In this document: in pieces, positions 27,133-36,013 of the stretch | Layout: each line of letters opens with the position of its first letter | Position numbering within the stretch: position 1 is the first letter of the stretch | Assembly (NCBI GenBank): GCA_036496805.1 | Contig: DASXKN010000031.1 | Location: forward strand, 12,889-76,888 | Source: SZAS-103 sp036496805 | GTDB taxonomy: Bacteria; Pseudomonadota; Gammaproteobacteria; Xanthomonadales; Xanthomonadaceae | Direction of reading: 5' to 3' | DNA: 64,000 bases | The notes under the pieces: model-generated | The model's database searches: none | Seen by the model: only the letters and a program-made list of their open reading frames with translations | What the model was told of the DNA's origin: nothing | Position numbers and translations under genes: made by a program

Positions 27133-28116
27133 TCAGTCGCCCATCTGCTTCTGGCGGTGCTCCCAGCGCTCCTGCGCGTCGATCGTGCGCTCGGCGGTGA
27201 GACGCGCCTCGAGACGGTCGAGGCCGATCTCGTCGCCGGTGTCCACGCAGTAGCCGTAAACGCCATCGTCGATGCGCTTGAGGGCGTCGTCGATCTTGCC
27301 GATCAGCTTGCGGTAGCGGTCGCGGGTGCGCAGTTCGAGCGAGTTCTCGGTCTCGCGGGTGGCACGCTCGGCTTCGTCGCCGACGTCGCGCACTTCTTCC
27401 TTGAGGTTCTCGATGGTCTGCTTGGATTCCTCGACCAGTTCCCCGCGCCAGGTGAGCAGGCGGTTGCGGAAATACTCCATCTGGAAGGCGTTCATGTACG
27501 CCTCCTTGTGGGAGGGCTTGTAGCCTTTCGGCAGCTTCACGCCAGTCTGTACGGCCAGGATAGGGATCACCTTCTCGGGTAGGTTGTTGCGGACGACGGC
27601 CTTCGCGCGCGCGCCCTGCGGGCGCACCACCACGACAGGCTCGGCGGGCTTGGCGGCCGGAACCGGTGCCGCGGCCTTGTCCTTCTTTGCGGAAACGGGT
27701 GCAGCCTTTACGGAAGCGGGTGCACCGGCCTTGGTCTGGGCCACGGCCTTGGTAGGTGCCTCGGGCTTCGCGGCAGGCTTGGCCGGTGCCTCGGGCTTCG
27801 CGGCCGGCTTGGTCGGTGCGGCGGCCTTGGCCGGCACGGCAGGCTTGGCAGGTGCAGCCGGCTTGCCAGCGGCGGGTTTCGCCACAGGTGCTTTCACGAC
27901 CGGCGCTTTCACCGGCGCGGATTTCTTCGCGACCGGCTTGGCCGCCGGCTTCTTCGAAACGGGGGCTTTTGCGACCGGCTTCTTCGCGGCGGGCTTCTTC
28001 GCGGGCGGCGCAGGCTTCTTCGCGGGCTTGGCTTTCGAGGCAGGCTTGGCGGCCTTTTTTGCGGCTGGCTTGGAGGCTGGTTTTGCGGGCTTCTTGACGG
28101 GTTTCTTGGCAGCCAC
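27133..28116 (-). CDS. dksA: DksA-family protein with K/A/P-rich tail and lost zinc cysteines
   Basis: A 327-residue protein in two parts. Residues 1-170 are an almost pure Lys/Ala/Pro repeat (KPAA, KKPA, AKPEAP units) like AlgP or histone-H1 tails and should bind nucleic acid. Residues 200-327 match DksA: coiled coil with the tip GDEAERATRETENSLELRTRDRYRKLIGKI, then YGYCVDTGDEIGLDRLEARLTAERTIDAQE. Of the four zinc cysteines only Cys290 remains; Thr293, Thr311 and Ala314 replace the others. The second tip Asp is Glu. DksA binds the RNA-polymerase secondary channel and works with ppGpp; the same is likely here. Long-tailed DksA is known in xanthomonads. Confidence 0.88.
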   Translation of the reverse strand: MAAKKPVKKPAKPASKPAAKKAAKPASKAKPAKKPAPPAKKPAAKKPVAKAPVSKKPAAKPVAKKSAPVKAPVVKAPVAKPAAGKPAAPAKPAVPAKAAAPTKPAAKPEAPAKPAAKPEAPTKAVAQTKAGAPASVKAAPVSAKKDKAAAPVPAAKPAEPVVVVRPQGARAKAVVRNNLPEKVIPILAVQTGVKLPKGYKPSHKEAYMNAFQMEYFRNRLLTWRGELVEESKQTIENLKEEVRDVGDEAERATRETENSLELRTRDRYRKLIGKIDDALKRIDDGVYGYCVDTGDEIGLDRLEARLTAERTIDAQERWEHRQKQMGD

Positions 28117-28253
28117 GTTGGGCGATTCCTGATGGATGACGACGATACGATGAGCCGGGCTTAACCGGGGGTACGGTAAAGCAGCGGAGTGTTATAGCCT
28201 AGTCCAATGGCAGCGGCAACATTGCAAACGACCAAGGCACTCCGGAGCGGCCG

Positions 28254-28514
28254 TTGAACCCAGCCAAGACCCTTATCCTGCTGATACTGCGCTTTTACAA
28301 GCGCTGGATCAGCCCGCTGCTGGGTGCGCGCTGCCGCTTCCATCCGAGCTGCTCGAATTACGCGATGACCGCGGTCGAGCGTTTCGGCGTGCTGCGCGGC
28401 GGCTGGCTCGCCGCCCGCCGGATCGCGCGCTGCCATCCCTGGCATCCCGGCGGCCTCGATCCCGTGCCCGAAGCCGGCCGCCCAGCCGCTTCCGCGCCGC
28501 CACATCACCCCTGA
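28254..28514 (+). CDS. yidD: YidD membrane-insertion efficiency factor
   Basis: An 86-residue protein with the YidD pattern: LRFYKRWISPLLGARCRFHPSCSNYAMTAVERFGVLRGGWLAARRIARCHPWHPGG in conserved pieces. It helps YidC in membrane-protein insertion. The N-terminal amphipathic/hydrophobic helix (TLILLILRFYK) anchors it at the membrane. The start appears to be TTG with GGAG six bases upstream. It usually sits between rnpA and yidC; here it stands alone before a dihydroorotase. Confidence 0.93.
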   Translation: MNPAKTLILLILRFYKRWISPLLGARCRFHPSCSNYAMTAVERFGVLRGGWLAARRIARCHPWHPGGLDPVPEAGRPAASAPPHHP

Positions 28515-28540
28515 GCGATCCACCCACGAGTAGAGGCCGC

Positions 28541-29890
28541 ATGACCGACACCCTGATCGTCAACGCCGAGCTGGTCAACGAAGGCCGCAGCTTCCACGCC
28601 GACCTGCGCATCCACAACTACCGGATCGAGGCGATTGCGCCTTCGCTCGCCGCGCGCGGCAACGAGACCGTGATCGACGCCGCCGGCAAGTGGCTGCTGC
28701 CCGGCGTGATCGACGCCCAGGTGCATTTCCGCGAGCCGGGCATGGAATACAAGGGCGGTTTCGACACCGAACCGGCCGCCGCGGTCGCCGGCGGCGTCAC
28801 CAGCTACCTCGACATGCCGAACACGAAACCGCCCACGCTCGACAACGACGCGCTCGAGGACAAGTACCGTCGCGCCGCCGGCCGTTCGCGCGCCAACTTC
28901 GGCTTCTACTTCGGCGCCAGCAACGACAACCTCGACAACATCCGCCGCATCGACCCGAAGACCACGCCAGGCCTGAAGATCTTCATGGGCGCCTCGACCG
29001 GCAACATGCTGGTGGACGATCCCAAGGTGCTCGAAGCGATGTTCAGCGAGTGCCCGACGCCGATCATCACCCATTGCGAGGACACGCCGATGATCGAGGC
29101 GGCGATGGCCGCCGCGCGCGAGAAATATGGCGACAACATCCCGGTCGACCAGCACCCGAAGATCCGTTCGCGCGAGGCCTGCATGGCATCGACCCGCCTG
29201 GCGCTGGGGCTGGCGCGCCGCTGCGGCACCTCGCTGCACGTGCTGCACATCAGCACCGCCGAGGAGATCGCCTTGTTCGATGCCGGCCCGCTGGTCGACG
29301 CGAACGGCAGGATGAAGCGCATCACCGCCGAGACCTGCGTGCACTTCCTGCATTTCGCGCGCAGCGACTACGGTCGGCTGGGCAACCTGATCAAGTGCAA
29401 TCCGGCGATCAAGGAAGCCTCCGACCGCGCCGCCCTGCTGCGCGCGATCGCCGAGGACCGGGTCGACGTGCTCGCGACCGACCACGCCCCGCACACCTGG
29501 GAAGAGAAGCAGCAGCCCTACATCAACGCGCCGTCGGGCCTGCCGCTGGTGCAGGACTTCCTCATCTGCGCGCTGCAGAAGGTGCGAGACGGCCACTTCA
29601 GCCTGCCGCAACTCGTGCAGAAGGTCTGCCACGCGCCGGCGCAGCGCTTCGATATCGCCGAGCGCGGCTTCCTGCGCGAAGGCTGGTTCGCAGACCTGAC
29701 CCTGGTCGATCCGAAAGCCGCCACGGCGGTGACGCGCGAGCGCGTGCTGGCGAAATGCGGCTGGACGCCGTTCGAGGGCGAACGCTTCGACTCGCGCGTG
29801 GCCGCGACCTGGGTGAACGGCGAACTGGCCTGGGATGGCGACCGCCTGCTCGGCGCCCCGCTCGGCCAGCGCCTGCGCTTCGCGCGCTGA
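28541..29890 (+). CDS. pyrC: Dihydroorotase (class I-like amidohydrolase)
   Basis: A 449-residue amidohydrolase of the pyrimidine pathway, closing carbamoyl-aspartate to dihydroorotate. Motifs: IDAQVHFREPG (residues 58-67), MPNTKPPT, GLKIFMGAS with the carboxylated Lys, THCED, HVLHIST and ATDHAPHTWEEK. The first metal His of the usual HxH reads Gln60, a pattern found in one dihydroorotase branch (DQVHFREPG), so the enzyme is probably active. Allantoinase or hydantoinase is less likely because the GASTGNML segment fits dihydroorotase. It starts 26 nt after yidD. Confidence 0.88.
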   Translation: MTDTLIVNAELVNEGRSFHADLRIHNYRIEAIAPSLAARGNETVIDAAGKWLLPGVIDAQVHFREPGMEYKGGFDTEPAAAVAGGVTSYLDMPNTKPPTLDNDALEDKYRRAAGRSRANFGFYFGASNDNLDNIRRIDPKTTPGLKIFMGASTGNMLVDDPKVLEAMFSECPTPIITHCEDTPMIEAAMAAAREKYGDNIPVDQHPKIRSREACMASTRLALGLARRCGTSLHVLHISTAEEIALFDAGPLVDANGRMKRITAETCVHFLHFARSDYGRLGNLIKCNPAIKEASDRAALLRAIAEDRVDVLATDHAPHTWEEKQQPYINAPSGLPLVQDFLICALQKVRDGHFSLPQLVQKVCHAPAQRFDIAERGFLREGWFADLTLVDPKAATAVTRERVLAKCGWTPFEGERFDSRVAATWVNGELAWDGDRLLGAPLGQRLRFAR

Positions 29891-30096
29891 CGACCGCGAC
29901 GCCTCGGTCCCCATGACGACCGGATCCTTGATCCGGCGATTGCCCTCTGGCGGATCCTCGAAACGCTCACGACACGATCCGGGGAACGAACCATTGGCGT
30001 GACGCAATCTGCAGATCGGGGCATCGGGATGGCTGCCGTCATCAAACCGTCATCGATCCCCGTAATCGTGGGGTCAGGCCATCAGACGGTGCGGCC

Positions 30097-31332
30097 ATGT
30101 CGCTGCATAACTTGCCCAACCTCTCCCGCTTCGTCACCGCCGGTACGCTCTGCGCCGGCGACCTTTGTCGCCAGGTCCCGACGGTCTCGACCGTCGATAC
30201 CAATGCGACGGTCCGCGACCTGTTCGACCGCCATCGCGACCTCGTCAGCCTGCCTGTCGTCGAGGACAACCGGCCGCGCGGCCTGATCAAGCGGCACGTG
30301 TTCCAGTCCGAGATGTCCAAGCAGTTCCGCCTGGAACTGTACGAGCGCAAGAGCTGCGTCGCGTTCATGGACGACCAGCCGCTGGTCGTCGAGGCGGATA
30401 CCTCGATCGAGCGCACCGCGATGATGGTGGCCGACAGCCATGCCAACGCGCTCGCCGACGGATTCCTCGTGGTGCGCGATGGCCAGTTCCTGGGCGCGGG
30501 CTTCGGCCTCGACCTGATGCGCACGATCGCCGACCTGCAGGAGGCGAGGAATCGCCAGATCATGCAGAGCATCGACTACGCCAGCGTCATCCAGCGGGCG
30601 ATGCTGCACACCTCGCACGAGACGCTGAAGGCCGAGCTGCCGGACTCGGCGATCGCCTGGGAACCGCGCGACACCGTCGGCGGCGACTTCTTCCTGTGCG
30701 CGAAGTTCGACCATGGCGTCTTCGTCGCGCTCGCCGACTGCACCGGCCACGGCGTGCCCGGCGCCTTCATGACCCTGATCGCGTCCTCCTGGCTCTCGCA
30801 GACGCTCGAGCGCGACGGCCCTTCCGATCCGGCGCAACTGCTCGGCACGCTCAACCGCAAGATCAAGCTGTCGCTGGGCCAGGTCGAGTCGCGGATCCCC
30901 GGCGAGCAGTCCGACGACGGCCTCGACGCGCTGTTCCTTTGGATCAACCGCCGCGACGGCACCCTCACCTACGCCGGCGCGCGCATGCCATTGCATGTGC
31001 TTCGCGTCGACGCCGCCGCGCTGACCACGCACGAGACCGACCGCGTCGGCATCGGCTACGTCGACACCCAGGTCGACCACCGCTGGCAGAACCGTACCCT
31101 GGCGATCGGCGCCGGCGACCGCATCATCGCGACCACCGATGGCCTGACCGACCAGATCGGCGGCCCGCGCAACATCTCCTTCGGCAAGCGCCGCCTGCGC
31201 GAGCTGATCGCCGCCACGCGCGCACTTCCCGCCGCCGAGCAGGGCGCCGCGATCCTGGCCGCGCATCGCGACTACCAGGGCGAGCGCCGCCGCCGCGACG
31301 ACCTCACCCTCCTCTGCCTGCACGTGCCATGA
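30097..31332 (+). CDS. siaA: SiaA-like PP2C (SpoIIE-type) phosphatase with CBS-like N-terminus
   Basis: A 411-residue phosphatase. The C-terminal part (about 195-411) is a SpoIIE/PP2C domain with the metal aspartates in PRDTVGGDFFL, ALADCTGHGVPGAFM and ATDGLTDQ, and the terminal RRDDLTLLC. The N-terminal 175 residues look like a pair of CBS-type modules (VSTVDTNATVRDLFDRHRDLVSLPVVEDNRPRGLI, then ADTSIERTAMMVADSH...GFLVVRDGQFLG). The Pseudomonas SiaA has membrane segments and HAMP instead, so this is a soluble variant. It heads siaABCD and should dephosphorylate SiaC in response to a cytosolic ligand. Confidence 0.88.
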   Translation: MSLHNLPNLSRFVTAGTLCAGDLCRQVPTVSTVDTNATVRDLFDRHRDLVSLPVVEDNRPRGLIKRHVFQSEMSKQFRLELYERKSCVAFMDDQPLVVEADTSIERTAMMVADSHANALADGFLVVRDGQFLGAGFGLDLMRTIADLQEARNRQIMQSIDYASVIQRAMLHTSHETLKAELPDSAIAWEPRDTVGGDFFLCAKFDHGVFVALADCTGHGVPGAFMTLIASSWLSQTLERDGPSDPAQLLGTLNRKIKLSLGQVESRIPGEQSDDGLDALFLWINRRDGTLTYAGARMPLHVLRVDAAALTTHETDRVGIGYVDTQVDHRWQNRTLAIGAGDRIIATTDGLTDQIGGPRNISFGKRRLRELIAATRALPAAEQGAAILAAHRDYQGERRRRDDLTLLCLHVP

Positions 31333-31357
31333 GGTCACCCTTCATGAGAACCGTTCC

Positions 31358-31912
31358 ATGAACTACACCGAGTACCGCGTCTTTGCGGACTTCGTCGCGC
31401 AGCGCAGGATCGTCTTCTACTACTACGGCTATTTCTCGCAGACCATCGTCTCGGCGATGGCCGACACGATCAAGCTGAGCCTCCAGCAGGCCGACGCGAC
31501 GCCCAGCGCCAAGCGCAAGCTGTTCTCCTGCTTCGTGGAGATGGCGCAGAACGTCATCCACTACTCGTCCGATTCGCTGACGCCGCCCATGCAGGACGAG
31601 GACGAGATCCGCCAGGGCGCGGTGTGCATCGGCCAGGCCGGCGAGCGCTACTACCTGCTGTGCGCCAACCGCGTCGCCGCCGCCAGCGCCGACGTGCTGC
31701 GCGAGAAACTCGAACCGCTGCGGACGATGACGCTGGAGGAGATCAAGCGCGCCTACCAGAACACCCTGCGCGCCGAGCAGCCCGAGGGCAGCAAGGGCGC
31801 GGGCCTGGGCCTGCTCACCGTGGCGCGCGACGCCAGCGGGCCGCTCGAATTCGAGTTCGCCCCCGTCGACGGCGGGGACGACATGATGTTCTATCTCAAG
31901 GCGACCGTCTGA
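31358..31912 (+). CDS. siaB: SiaB-like protein kinase
   Basis: A 184-residue GHKL-type kinase of the SiaB family (DUF6272). The N-box is visible as FSCFVEMAQNVIHYS (Glu and Asn) and the G-box as GSKGAGLGLLTVARD. FYYYGYFSQTIVSAMAD is the conserved N-terminal part. In Pseudomonas SiaB phosphorylates SiaC and opposes SiaA. It starts 25 nt after siaA and ends one base before siaC. Confidence 0.9.
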   Translation: MNYTEYRVFADFVAQRRIVFYYYGYFSQTIVSAMADTIKLSLQQADATPSAKRKLFSCFVEMAQNVIHYSSDSLTPPMQDEDEIRQGAVCIGQAGERYYLLCANRVAAASADVLREKLEPLRTMTLEEIKRAYQNTLRAEQPEGSKGAGLGLLTVARDASGPLEFEFAPVDGGDDMMFYLKATV

Positions 31913-31913
31913 C

Positions 31914-32318
31914 ATGAGCGACACCACGACCGAAAACCTCCACATCGCGGCCACGGCCGATTCGCCCGAAGTCGACTTCCGCTTCGACGCGCACCAGCTT
32001 TCGCTGCGCGGCGAGTCGTACCCGGAAAACGCCGCCGCGTTCTACGGCGACGTCCTCAAGCGCCTGAGGGACTACCTCGCCGCGCGCATCGAGGGCGAGA
32101 CGGTCACCGTCGACGTCGCCCTGATCTACTTCAACAGCTCCAGCACGAAGATGCTGTTCGCCTTTTTCGACGCCCTCAACGCCGCCGCCGAGCGCGGCGT
32201 GCGCGTGGTGCTCAACTGGCATCGCGATCCCGAGGACGACACCATCGGCGAATTCGGCGACGAGCTGAAAGGCGATTTCACCGCGCTGGAATTCCACGAC
32301 TTGCCGACGCCGAATTGA
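31914..32318 (+). CDS. siaC: SiaC-like phosphoprotein (DUF1987)
   Basis: A 134-residue DUF1987 protein. The phospho-site region is YFNSSSTKMLFAFFDAL; by position Ser77 or Thr78 should match Thr68 of Pseudomonas SiaC. Unphosphorylated SiaC binds and activates the SiaD diguanylate cyclase; phosphorylation by SiaB breaks the complex. The ATG stands one base after the siaB stop, and its stop shares one base with the siaD ATG. Confidence 0.9.
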   Translation: MSDTTTENLHIAATADSPEVDFRFDAHQLSLRGESYPENAAAFYGDVLKRLRDYLAARIEGETVTVDVALIYFNSSSTKMLFAFFDALNAAAERGVRVVLNWHRDPEDDTIGEFGDELKGDFTALEFHDLPTPN

Positions 32319-33058
32319 TGGCCGACGACGATCTCTTCGAAGCCGAGGAAGCCGCGCTGCGCGCCGCGGCGCAGGCGCACGCGGACGACGCGCTCGACGC
32401 GGGCAGCTACCGCGAGGCGCTCGGTTCGCTGATCGCGCGTTTCCGCCGCCTCGTGCGCGAGACGCGCCGCGTGATCGTCCACAGCGACCGCCAGGAGCGC
32501 GAGCTCAACGCGCTCAACGCGAAGCTGCGCCAACTCGCGGACGAACTCGACTACAAGGCCACCCACGACCCGCTGACCGGCGCCTTCAACCGCCGCGCGG
32601 TGATCGAGCGCACCGAAGCGCACCTGCGCACGGACGCCGTGGCCATGGTCATCCTCGACATCGACCACTTCAAGCGCATCAACGACGAATACGGCCACCC
32701 GGCCGGCGACGCGGTGATCATCGAGCTGGTCGAACGCCTGCGCGCCGCCGTGCCCGCCGAAGCCGAGATCGGCCGCGTCGGCGGCGAGGAATTCACCGTG
32801 GTCGTGCCGCGGATGGATCTGCAGCGCGCCGGCGAACTGGCCGAGCGCGTGCGCGCGCACATCGCCGCCGCCCCTTTCAAGGTTCCGGCCAATCGCCGCG
32901 TGACCGCGAGCTTCGGCGTCAGCCACACCCGCGCCGGCGGCACCTTCGGCGACGCCTATGCCCGCGCGGATTCGGGCCTGTACGAGGCCAAGCATCGCGG
33001 CCGGAATACGGTCGTCTGCAACGCCTTCGTGGACGTGCGCGCATCCGGCCAGGGCTGA
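32318..33058 (+). CDS. siaD: SiaD-like diguanylate cyclase
   Basis: A 246-residue cytosolic cyclase. An N-terminal helical stalk (about 1-85, with a coiled coil RQERELNALNAKLRQLADELDYK) leads into a GGDEF domain. The active motif is GGEEF at 155-159 and LDIDHFKRINDEYGH carries the substrate site. No RxxD inhibitory site is present at the expected position (PAEA), so product inhibition is unlikely; control should come from SiaC. The ATG was chosen over an adjoining TTG. Last gene of the operon. Confidence 0.93.
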   Translation: MADDDLFEAEEAALRAAAQAHADDALDAGSYREALGSLIARFRRLVRETRRVIVHSDRQERELNALNAKLRQLADELDYKATHDPLTGAFNRRAVIERTEAHLRTDAVAMVILDIDHFKRINDEYGHPAGDAVIIELVERLRAAVPAEAEIGRVGGEEFTVVVPRMDLQRAGELAERVRAHIAAAPFKVPANRRVTASFGVSHTRAGGTFGDAYARADSGLYEAKHRGRNTVVCNAFVDVRASGQG

Positions 33059-33148
33059 ACGCCGCCGGCATCGACAGTCCGTGCGCGATTCCGCTACTGT
33101 CTCCGGGCGCAGGCAACCAGGGAACTTCCGAACACGTTGCGGCGCTGA

Positions 33149-33232
33149 TTCCGTTCGTGGTGAGCCTGTCGAACCATGAACGGAATCAGTTCGGCTACCG
33201 TTCGCCCTGAGCCTGTCGACGGGTGAACAACG
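33149..33232. repeat. REP-like palindromic repeats, two units
   Basis: Two neighbouring units: CCGTTCGTGGTGAGCCTGTC followed by GAACCATGAACGG (33151-33183), and CCGTTCGCCCTGAGCCTGTC followed by GACGGGTGAACAACGG (33198-33232). They share the GAGCCTGTCGA core with the copies in argG and before gluQ. They sit between siaD and the M23 peptidase. Confidence 0.75.
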
Positions 33233-33264
33233 GCTTGTCCACAACACGAGGGAGAGCAGCATCC

Positions 33265-34167
33265 ATGCGGATCGTCCTGGCCACCCTGCTCGCACTGGCC
33301 TGCGCGACCTGCGCGACTGCGCAGCCGGCCGCGCCATCAGCCGCCTCGCAGCCGACGCCTGCGCAGGCGGAAGCTCCGGCACAACCGCCGACCACGTCCG
33401 GCGGCATCGCCATCGAAAAAGTCCCTACCAGCGCGGCGCAGGCCAGCCTGCTGATGGGTTTCGTGCCGCCCGGCAGCGCGCTCAGCTACGACGGGCGCGC
33501 GGTGCGCGTGGCCGCCAACGGGCGCTTCGTGGTCGGCGTGGCGCGCGAGCAGGCCGGCTCGCTGGTGCTGAACCTCACCACGCCCGACGGCGACACCCGC
33601 AAGCTCGTCATCGCGATCACGCCCCGCAGCTTCCCGGTCGAGCGCGTCAACGGCGTGCCCGAGAAGACCGTCAACCCGCCACCGGACATCGCCGAGCGCA
33701 TCAAGCGCGAGCAGGCCGAGGTGGAAGCCACGCGCGTGCGCGACGACGACCGCACCGATTTCGACACGACCTTCGTCTGGCCGGTAAAGGGCCGCATCAG
33801 CGGCGTGTTCGGCAGCCAGCGCATCTACAACGGCACGCCGGGCTCCGCACATTCGGGCGTGGACATCGCCGCCGCGAAAGGCACGCCGATCCACGCGCCA
33901 GCGGGCGGCATCGTCATCTTCGCCAATCCCGATCTCTACCTGACCGGCGGCACCGTGCTGGTCGACCACGGCCACGGCGTGAGCTCGAACTTCCTGCACA
34001 TGAGCCGCATCGACGTGAAGGTCGGCGACCGCGTCGAACAGGGCCAGGTGATCGGACTGGTCGGCGCCACCGGCCGTGCGACGGGACCGCACATGCACTG
34101 GGGCATGAACTGGTTCAACGTCCGCATCGACCCGCAGTCGCTGATGCCGCCGGGGGATGCGAGGTAA
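33265..34167 (+). CDS. Secreted M23 (LytM-type) zinc peptidase
   Basis: A 300-residue exported protein. Signal peptide about 1-21 (MRIVLATLLALACATCATAQ), a Pro/Ala/Gln linker, a beta domain (about 45-125) that resembles an inhibitory or substrate-recognition module, and the LytM domain (about 180-290). Zinc ligands are in AHSGVDIAA (HxxxD) and PHMHWG (HxH); a structural His is in VDHGHG. It should cleave peptidoglycan cross-links or, if regulatory, activate amidases; all ligands are present so catalysis is likely. GAGGGAG gives a good ribosome site for the chosen ATG. Confidence 0.92.
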   Translation: MRIVLATLLALACATCATAQPAAPSAASQPTPAQAEAPAQPPTTSGGIAIEKVPTSAAQASLLMGFVPPGSALSYDGRAVRVAANGRFVVGVAREQAGSLVLNLTTPDGDTRKLVIAITPRSFPVERVNGVPEKTVNPPPDIAERIKREQAEVEATRVRDDDRTDFDTTFVWPVKGRISGVFGSQRIYNGTPGSAHSGVDIAAAKGTPIHAPAGGIVIFANPDLYLTGGTVLVDHGHGVSSNFLHMSRIDVKVGDRVEQGQVIGLVGATGRATGPHMHWGMNWFNVRIDPQSLMPPGDAR

Positions 34168-34191
34168 CAAACCTATCTCGGGTTGATCTCG

Positions 34192-34590
34192 ATGAAGCGC
34201 CTTCCAGCTCTCGGTGCCGCCATAGCAGTTCTTGGTGTGGCGGCTTTTTTTAGACTGGCAAGCCTTGTCTCTCAAGGCATGCCATTCGACCAGGAGGCTT
34301 GGCAAAAGAACGATCAGTTCCGCGTAGATGAGCCATCGATTCGCAACATGATGGTCAACGACCTCATCGCAAGGCGATTGCCCCCCGGGATGGACGAGAC
34401 TGCGGTCTTGAACCTGCTAGGTCCACCCACTTTTCAGTCAACCACCCGACTGGAGTACTGGGTCAATGACGACTACGGTCAATGGTGGGAAGTGAACCTG
34501 AGTCCAGATCCTTTGCGGTACCAGTACGTATTCCTCGAGTTCAATTCGAATCACAAGCTCGTTTCTGCCGAGCGGGTCAATCGCAAGTAG
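34192..34590 (+). CDS. Small BamE/SmpA-like exported protein, hypothetical
   Basis: A 132-residue protein with an N-terminal hydrophobic segment (about 5-25) and a short alpha/beta domain: IARRLPPGMDETAVLNLLGPPTF, then LEYWVNDDYG and RYQYVFLEFNSNHKLVSAERVNRK. The GM..xxV..LLGPP pattern is typical of BamE/SmpA-like folds. It is less GC-rich than its neighbours (many A/T third positions), suggesting later arrival or weak selection. The ATG after a TTG codon was chosen. Function unknown. Confidence 0.7.
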   Translation: MKRLPALGAAIAVLGVAAFFRLASLVSQGMPFDQEAWQKNDQFRVDEPSIRNMMVNDLIARRLPPGMDETAVLNLLGPPTFQSTTRLEYWVNDDYGQWWEVNLSPDPLRYQYVFLEFNSNHKLVSAERVNRK

Positions 34591-34669
34591 TTTCGTCGCG
34601 CGGATGGAATCGAAGGCCCATCTCATCACGGCTTGCATCCGGGCTACCTCAACGAGTCGCTTCCTCGCT

Positions 34670-36013
34670 TCAGGCGTCGGGCTTCGGTGGCGCACGCAGC
34701 GCCCCGATCACCATCCAGCCCACCACCAGCGCACCCAGCCCCAGCACGCCCCACAGCAGCCAGGTGCGGCCCTGCTGCGCGTCCCAGCCGTGGAGGGCCG
34801 CCTCGCCCGCCGAAGCCTGCATCGCGCCGTGGTCGATCGTCGGCGGCTGCCACTGCTGGCCGTAGTGCGAACGCAACTGGCCGATCAGGGCGTCGAGCGG
34901 GAACTCGCCGCGATGCGCGCGCTTGCTGCCGGCGACGACCTCGTACGGCGCGCGCCCGTGGGTGAGCACGACCCAGGTTTCCGGCCGGTAGCCGAACTGC
35001 AAGCGCGGCGCCCTGGCGATGGCCGTGTCCGACTGGATGCGCCATTCGCGCAAGCGGCTTGCATCGATCTCGACCGGCTCGGCATCCAGCGTTACGCCCG
35101 CGCCGCGCAAGCGGAATGCCGTGTAGTCGCCGATCACGCGCCAATCGGTCTCTCCTTCCTCCCGTGCCGAGACCGTGAAGTGCGCGATCGCGTTGTCGTC
35201 GGCAAGCGCAATAGAAATTCGCTCGACGGCGATGCGCGCAGGCAGTTCGTAAATGAAAGCCTGTCCATCGCGACGCACGAAACCCGCATCCAGTGTTGCG
35301 CGCGCCGGCTCACTGCCAGGCTCGCGTTGAAGCTGGTGCAACTCGAGCAACGACAACGGCATCGACGCATGCACGCGCAGGTACGTCGCCCGCTGCGCAG
35401 GGAATTCGACCGTGTGGCGCAGCAGGTACTGGCCGTGTTGATGGAAACTCGCGAGCGGCGCGCCCGTCGCCACCGAACGCCAGTTCTTCAGGTCGTCGCT
35501 GGCCTCGATGTCGACATCCGCGCCGAAGTCCGGCGTGTCCGTGGCGAAATCGAAGGACAGGGCTTCGATCAACAGATCCTTCGCGCGCACGTCGATCAGC
35601 ACGTCGCGCGTACCGGCTTTCGGCGCGCTGCCCTTCGCCGCCGACAGCGTGGAATCGAGCGACAGCGCGCCGTCCGCGGTGCGCGTGACGTGCAGTTGGA
35701 GATCGCCCGCATCGGACACGTTCGCGGGCTGCGCAGGCAGCGCGAACCACACCGCGTCGTGCCAATTGCGTGTGGGTGCTTTGTCGGTCTCGGGCAACGG
35801 CCCGAAAGCAAGCTCCTCGCCATCGGCATTGAAGGCCGCCAGGTCGGACAGGTCCGCGCGCGTGACCTGCCGGTAGATGCCCCCGTCGAGCACGACCGCG
35901 TACGCGCCTTCCTTATCCGCGGAAAGCGCCCAGCGGCTCGCGTAGTCGCCGGGCGTCGCGGCGGCGACGCCCGCACCCAGCAGCAGGCCCGCGATCAGGA
36001 TGCGCGTCTTCAT
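34670..36013 (-). CDS. DUF3999 family envelope protein
   Basis: A 447-residue protein with a signal peptide (MKTRILIAGLLLGAGVAAA), a long periplasmic beta-rich part and one C-terminal membrane anchor at about 415-440 (LLWGVLGLGALVVGWMVIGAL). This is the DUF3999 layout. It overlaps the DUF2339 gene by 4 nt (ATGA); the two families are regularly paired. Function unknown; cell-envelope role inferred. Confidence 0.88.
   Translation of the reverse strand: MKTRILIAGLLLGAGVAAATPGDYASRWALSADKEGAYAVVLDGGIYRQVTRADLSDLAAFNADGEELAFGPLPETDKAPTRNWHDAVWFALPAQPANVSDAGDLQLHVTRTADGALSLDSTLSAAKGSAPKAGTRDVLIDVRAKDLLIEALSFDFATDTPDFGADVDIEASDDLKNWRSVATGAPLASFHQHGQYLLRHTVEFPAQRATYLRVHASMPLSLLELHQLQREPGSEPARATLDAGFVRRDGQAFIYELPARIAVERISIALADDNAIAHFTVSAREEGETDWRVIGDYTAFRLRGAGVTLDAEPVEIDASRLREWRIQSDTAIARAPRLQFGYRPETWVVLTHGRAPYEVVAGSKRAHRGEFPLDALIGQLRSHYGQQWQPPTIDHGAMQASAGEAALHGWDAQQGRTWLLWGVLGLGALVVGWMVIGALRAPPKPDA

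Noticed and set aside
28990..29890. Allantoinase or hydantoinase instead of dihydroorotase
   Set aside because: Gln at the first metal position and the GLKIFMGAS region fit a known dihydroorotase branch; no purine-degradation genes are nearby.
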